Shown piece after piece: positions 63,181-64,000 of a stretch of 64,000 nt of DNA. This DNA is from Sequoia sempervirens (lineage: Eukaryota > Streptophyta > Pinopsida > Cupressales > Cupressaceae). The notes beneath the pieces were generated by a model. That model did no database searches, was not told where the DNA came from, and saw only the letters and a program-made list of their open reading frames with translations. Both the position numbers and the translations under genes were made by a program. Each line of letters opens with the position of its first letter. Position 1 is the stretch's first letter. The stretch lies in contig VDFB02047230.1 in assembly GCA_007258455.2 (NCBI GenBank), forward strand, positions 159,720,635 through 159,784,634, given 5' to 3'.

Positions 63181-64000
63181 AAGGGCACATAATCTACTGA
63201 GGGGGCGAGGGTGAATCAATAGATCTAATCAATTCAAAATTCTTAAATTTTCTACTATTATCAAAATATATAATTCTTCACAACTAACCCTACACAATCA
63301 ATTAAAATATAAAAGTATAAAGCACACAAGAGAACACCAGATATACGTGGAAACCCAAGATGGGAAAAAACCACATTGAGAATAGCTGCTTGGAACTACT
63401 GTCCAAATCCAATCTCATAATGCAAAAATATACAAGTGCAATTTACAATGTGAAGTAGGCATGAACCTACCAGAGACATCAATCCCCTAATGTATCTGTA
63501 GGCACCAACCTATTGGAGACACCAATCCCCAATTAAAATAGTACACCATGTAGAACACTAGTCCTACCGAAATATAGAGATAATGCTTGGGGATCTTCTA
63601 TGAATCTCATACAAACATGCCAGAGTTATAGCTGACACTCTTCCTCATTGCATATGATCTTCTGATACTGGCGCAAACAATCTTCTCTTCAATTTACTCC
63701 TACAAACAACTTTTCTTCATACCAATGTAATTTTGCTACTTGCTCAACTCTTACACTCTCTCATACAATGGATTTGAACATTTGAAATATATACATGACA
63801 TTATATTAACATTCTTATATGTCGGCCAAGGATCCACAAATAGCCAGGATGACATAAGATGGACCTAAATTCAAATTACATGAAACGTGTAACACATCGG
63901 TCCAAAATCAAATTTTATTGCCTCCAAAATTATATGATGCCTTGTGCTACCACATAGACCTTAATCAGGTCCTATCTTGACACCACATGCAAGAATTGAA
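63181..64000. mobile_element. Possible LTR-element fragment running off the window
   Basis: A purine-rich CTGAGGGGGCGAGGGTGAATC at 63197-63217 resembles a G-rich tract common in plant copia-type elements. The following sequence (GGAAACCCAAGATGGGAAAAAACC at 63350-63373) and the doubled phrase CAACCTA(T/C)..GAGACA(T/C)CAATCCCC at 63470-63530 are retroelement-like. No LTR pair is available inside the window. Confidence 0.3.

Noticed and set aside
1..64000. tRNA, rRNA, CRISPR, riboswitch or bacterial operon features
   Set aside because: None was seen on inspection. Spliced genes and plant retroelements show this is nuclear plant DNA, and the short spaced repeats are minisatellites.

Overview
This is AT-rich nuclear DNA from a seed plant. 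I favour a conifer or other gymnosperm: genes are sparse, LTR retrotransposons are nested in one another, and many transposon remnants are old and decayed. That is a judgement from genome style, not from a marker gene. No rRNA, tRNA, CRISPR or bacterial-type feature was seen.

Two host genes are convincing. The 3' part of a plant intracellular Ras-group LRR (PIRL-type) gene lies on the + strand at 3816-5015; its 5' exons are not in the window. A complete three-exon long-chain fatty-alcohol oxidase (FAO, GMC oxidoreductase) gene lies on the - strand at 58362-61322. It is preceded by a tandem repeat carrying TATA-like motifs and ends inside another small tandem repeat. A possible terminal exon with an exact in-frame 126-bp duplication sits at 605-923 (-).

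Almost everything between them is mobile DNA. (1) 7557-14995 (-): a full-length Ty3/gypsy chromovirus-type element with both LTRs, an iMet-type primer site, PPT and 5-bp TSD CACGT; its gag-pol is disabled. (2) 16831-20233 (-): a hAT DNA transposon with 8-bp TSD TATGTCAA and a three-exon transposase pseudogene using a GC-AG intron. (3) 25400-27326 plus 33249-33896 (+): an old gag-like, proline-rich coding remnant built on a 48-bp (16-codon) repeat and ending in a G-patch-like motif. It is split by (4) 27327-33243 (-), an LTR element without recognisable pol. (5) 33897-38555 (-): a Ty1/copia element lacking its 5' end, with a 602-bp poly(A)-tailed insertion in its RT gene. (6) 38556-55788 (+): a 5'-truncated L1-type LINE split by a probable solo LTR (38693-40191) and by (7) 42148-52821 (+), a 10.7-kb LTR element with a long decayed gag but no pol. 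(8) 56150-58204 (-): a truncated gypsy-like gag, primer site and probable LTR next to the FAO gene.

The relative order of insertion can be read from the nesting: outer remnant before element 4; copia before its poly(A)-tailed insertion; LINE before the 42-53 kb LTR element. The stretches 924-3815, 5345-7551, 15001-16822, 20242-25400 and 61637-63180 show no supportable gene.
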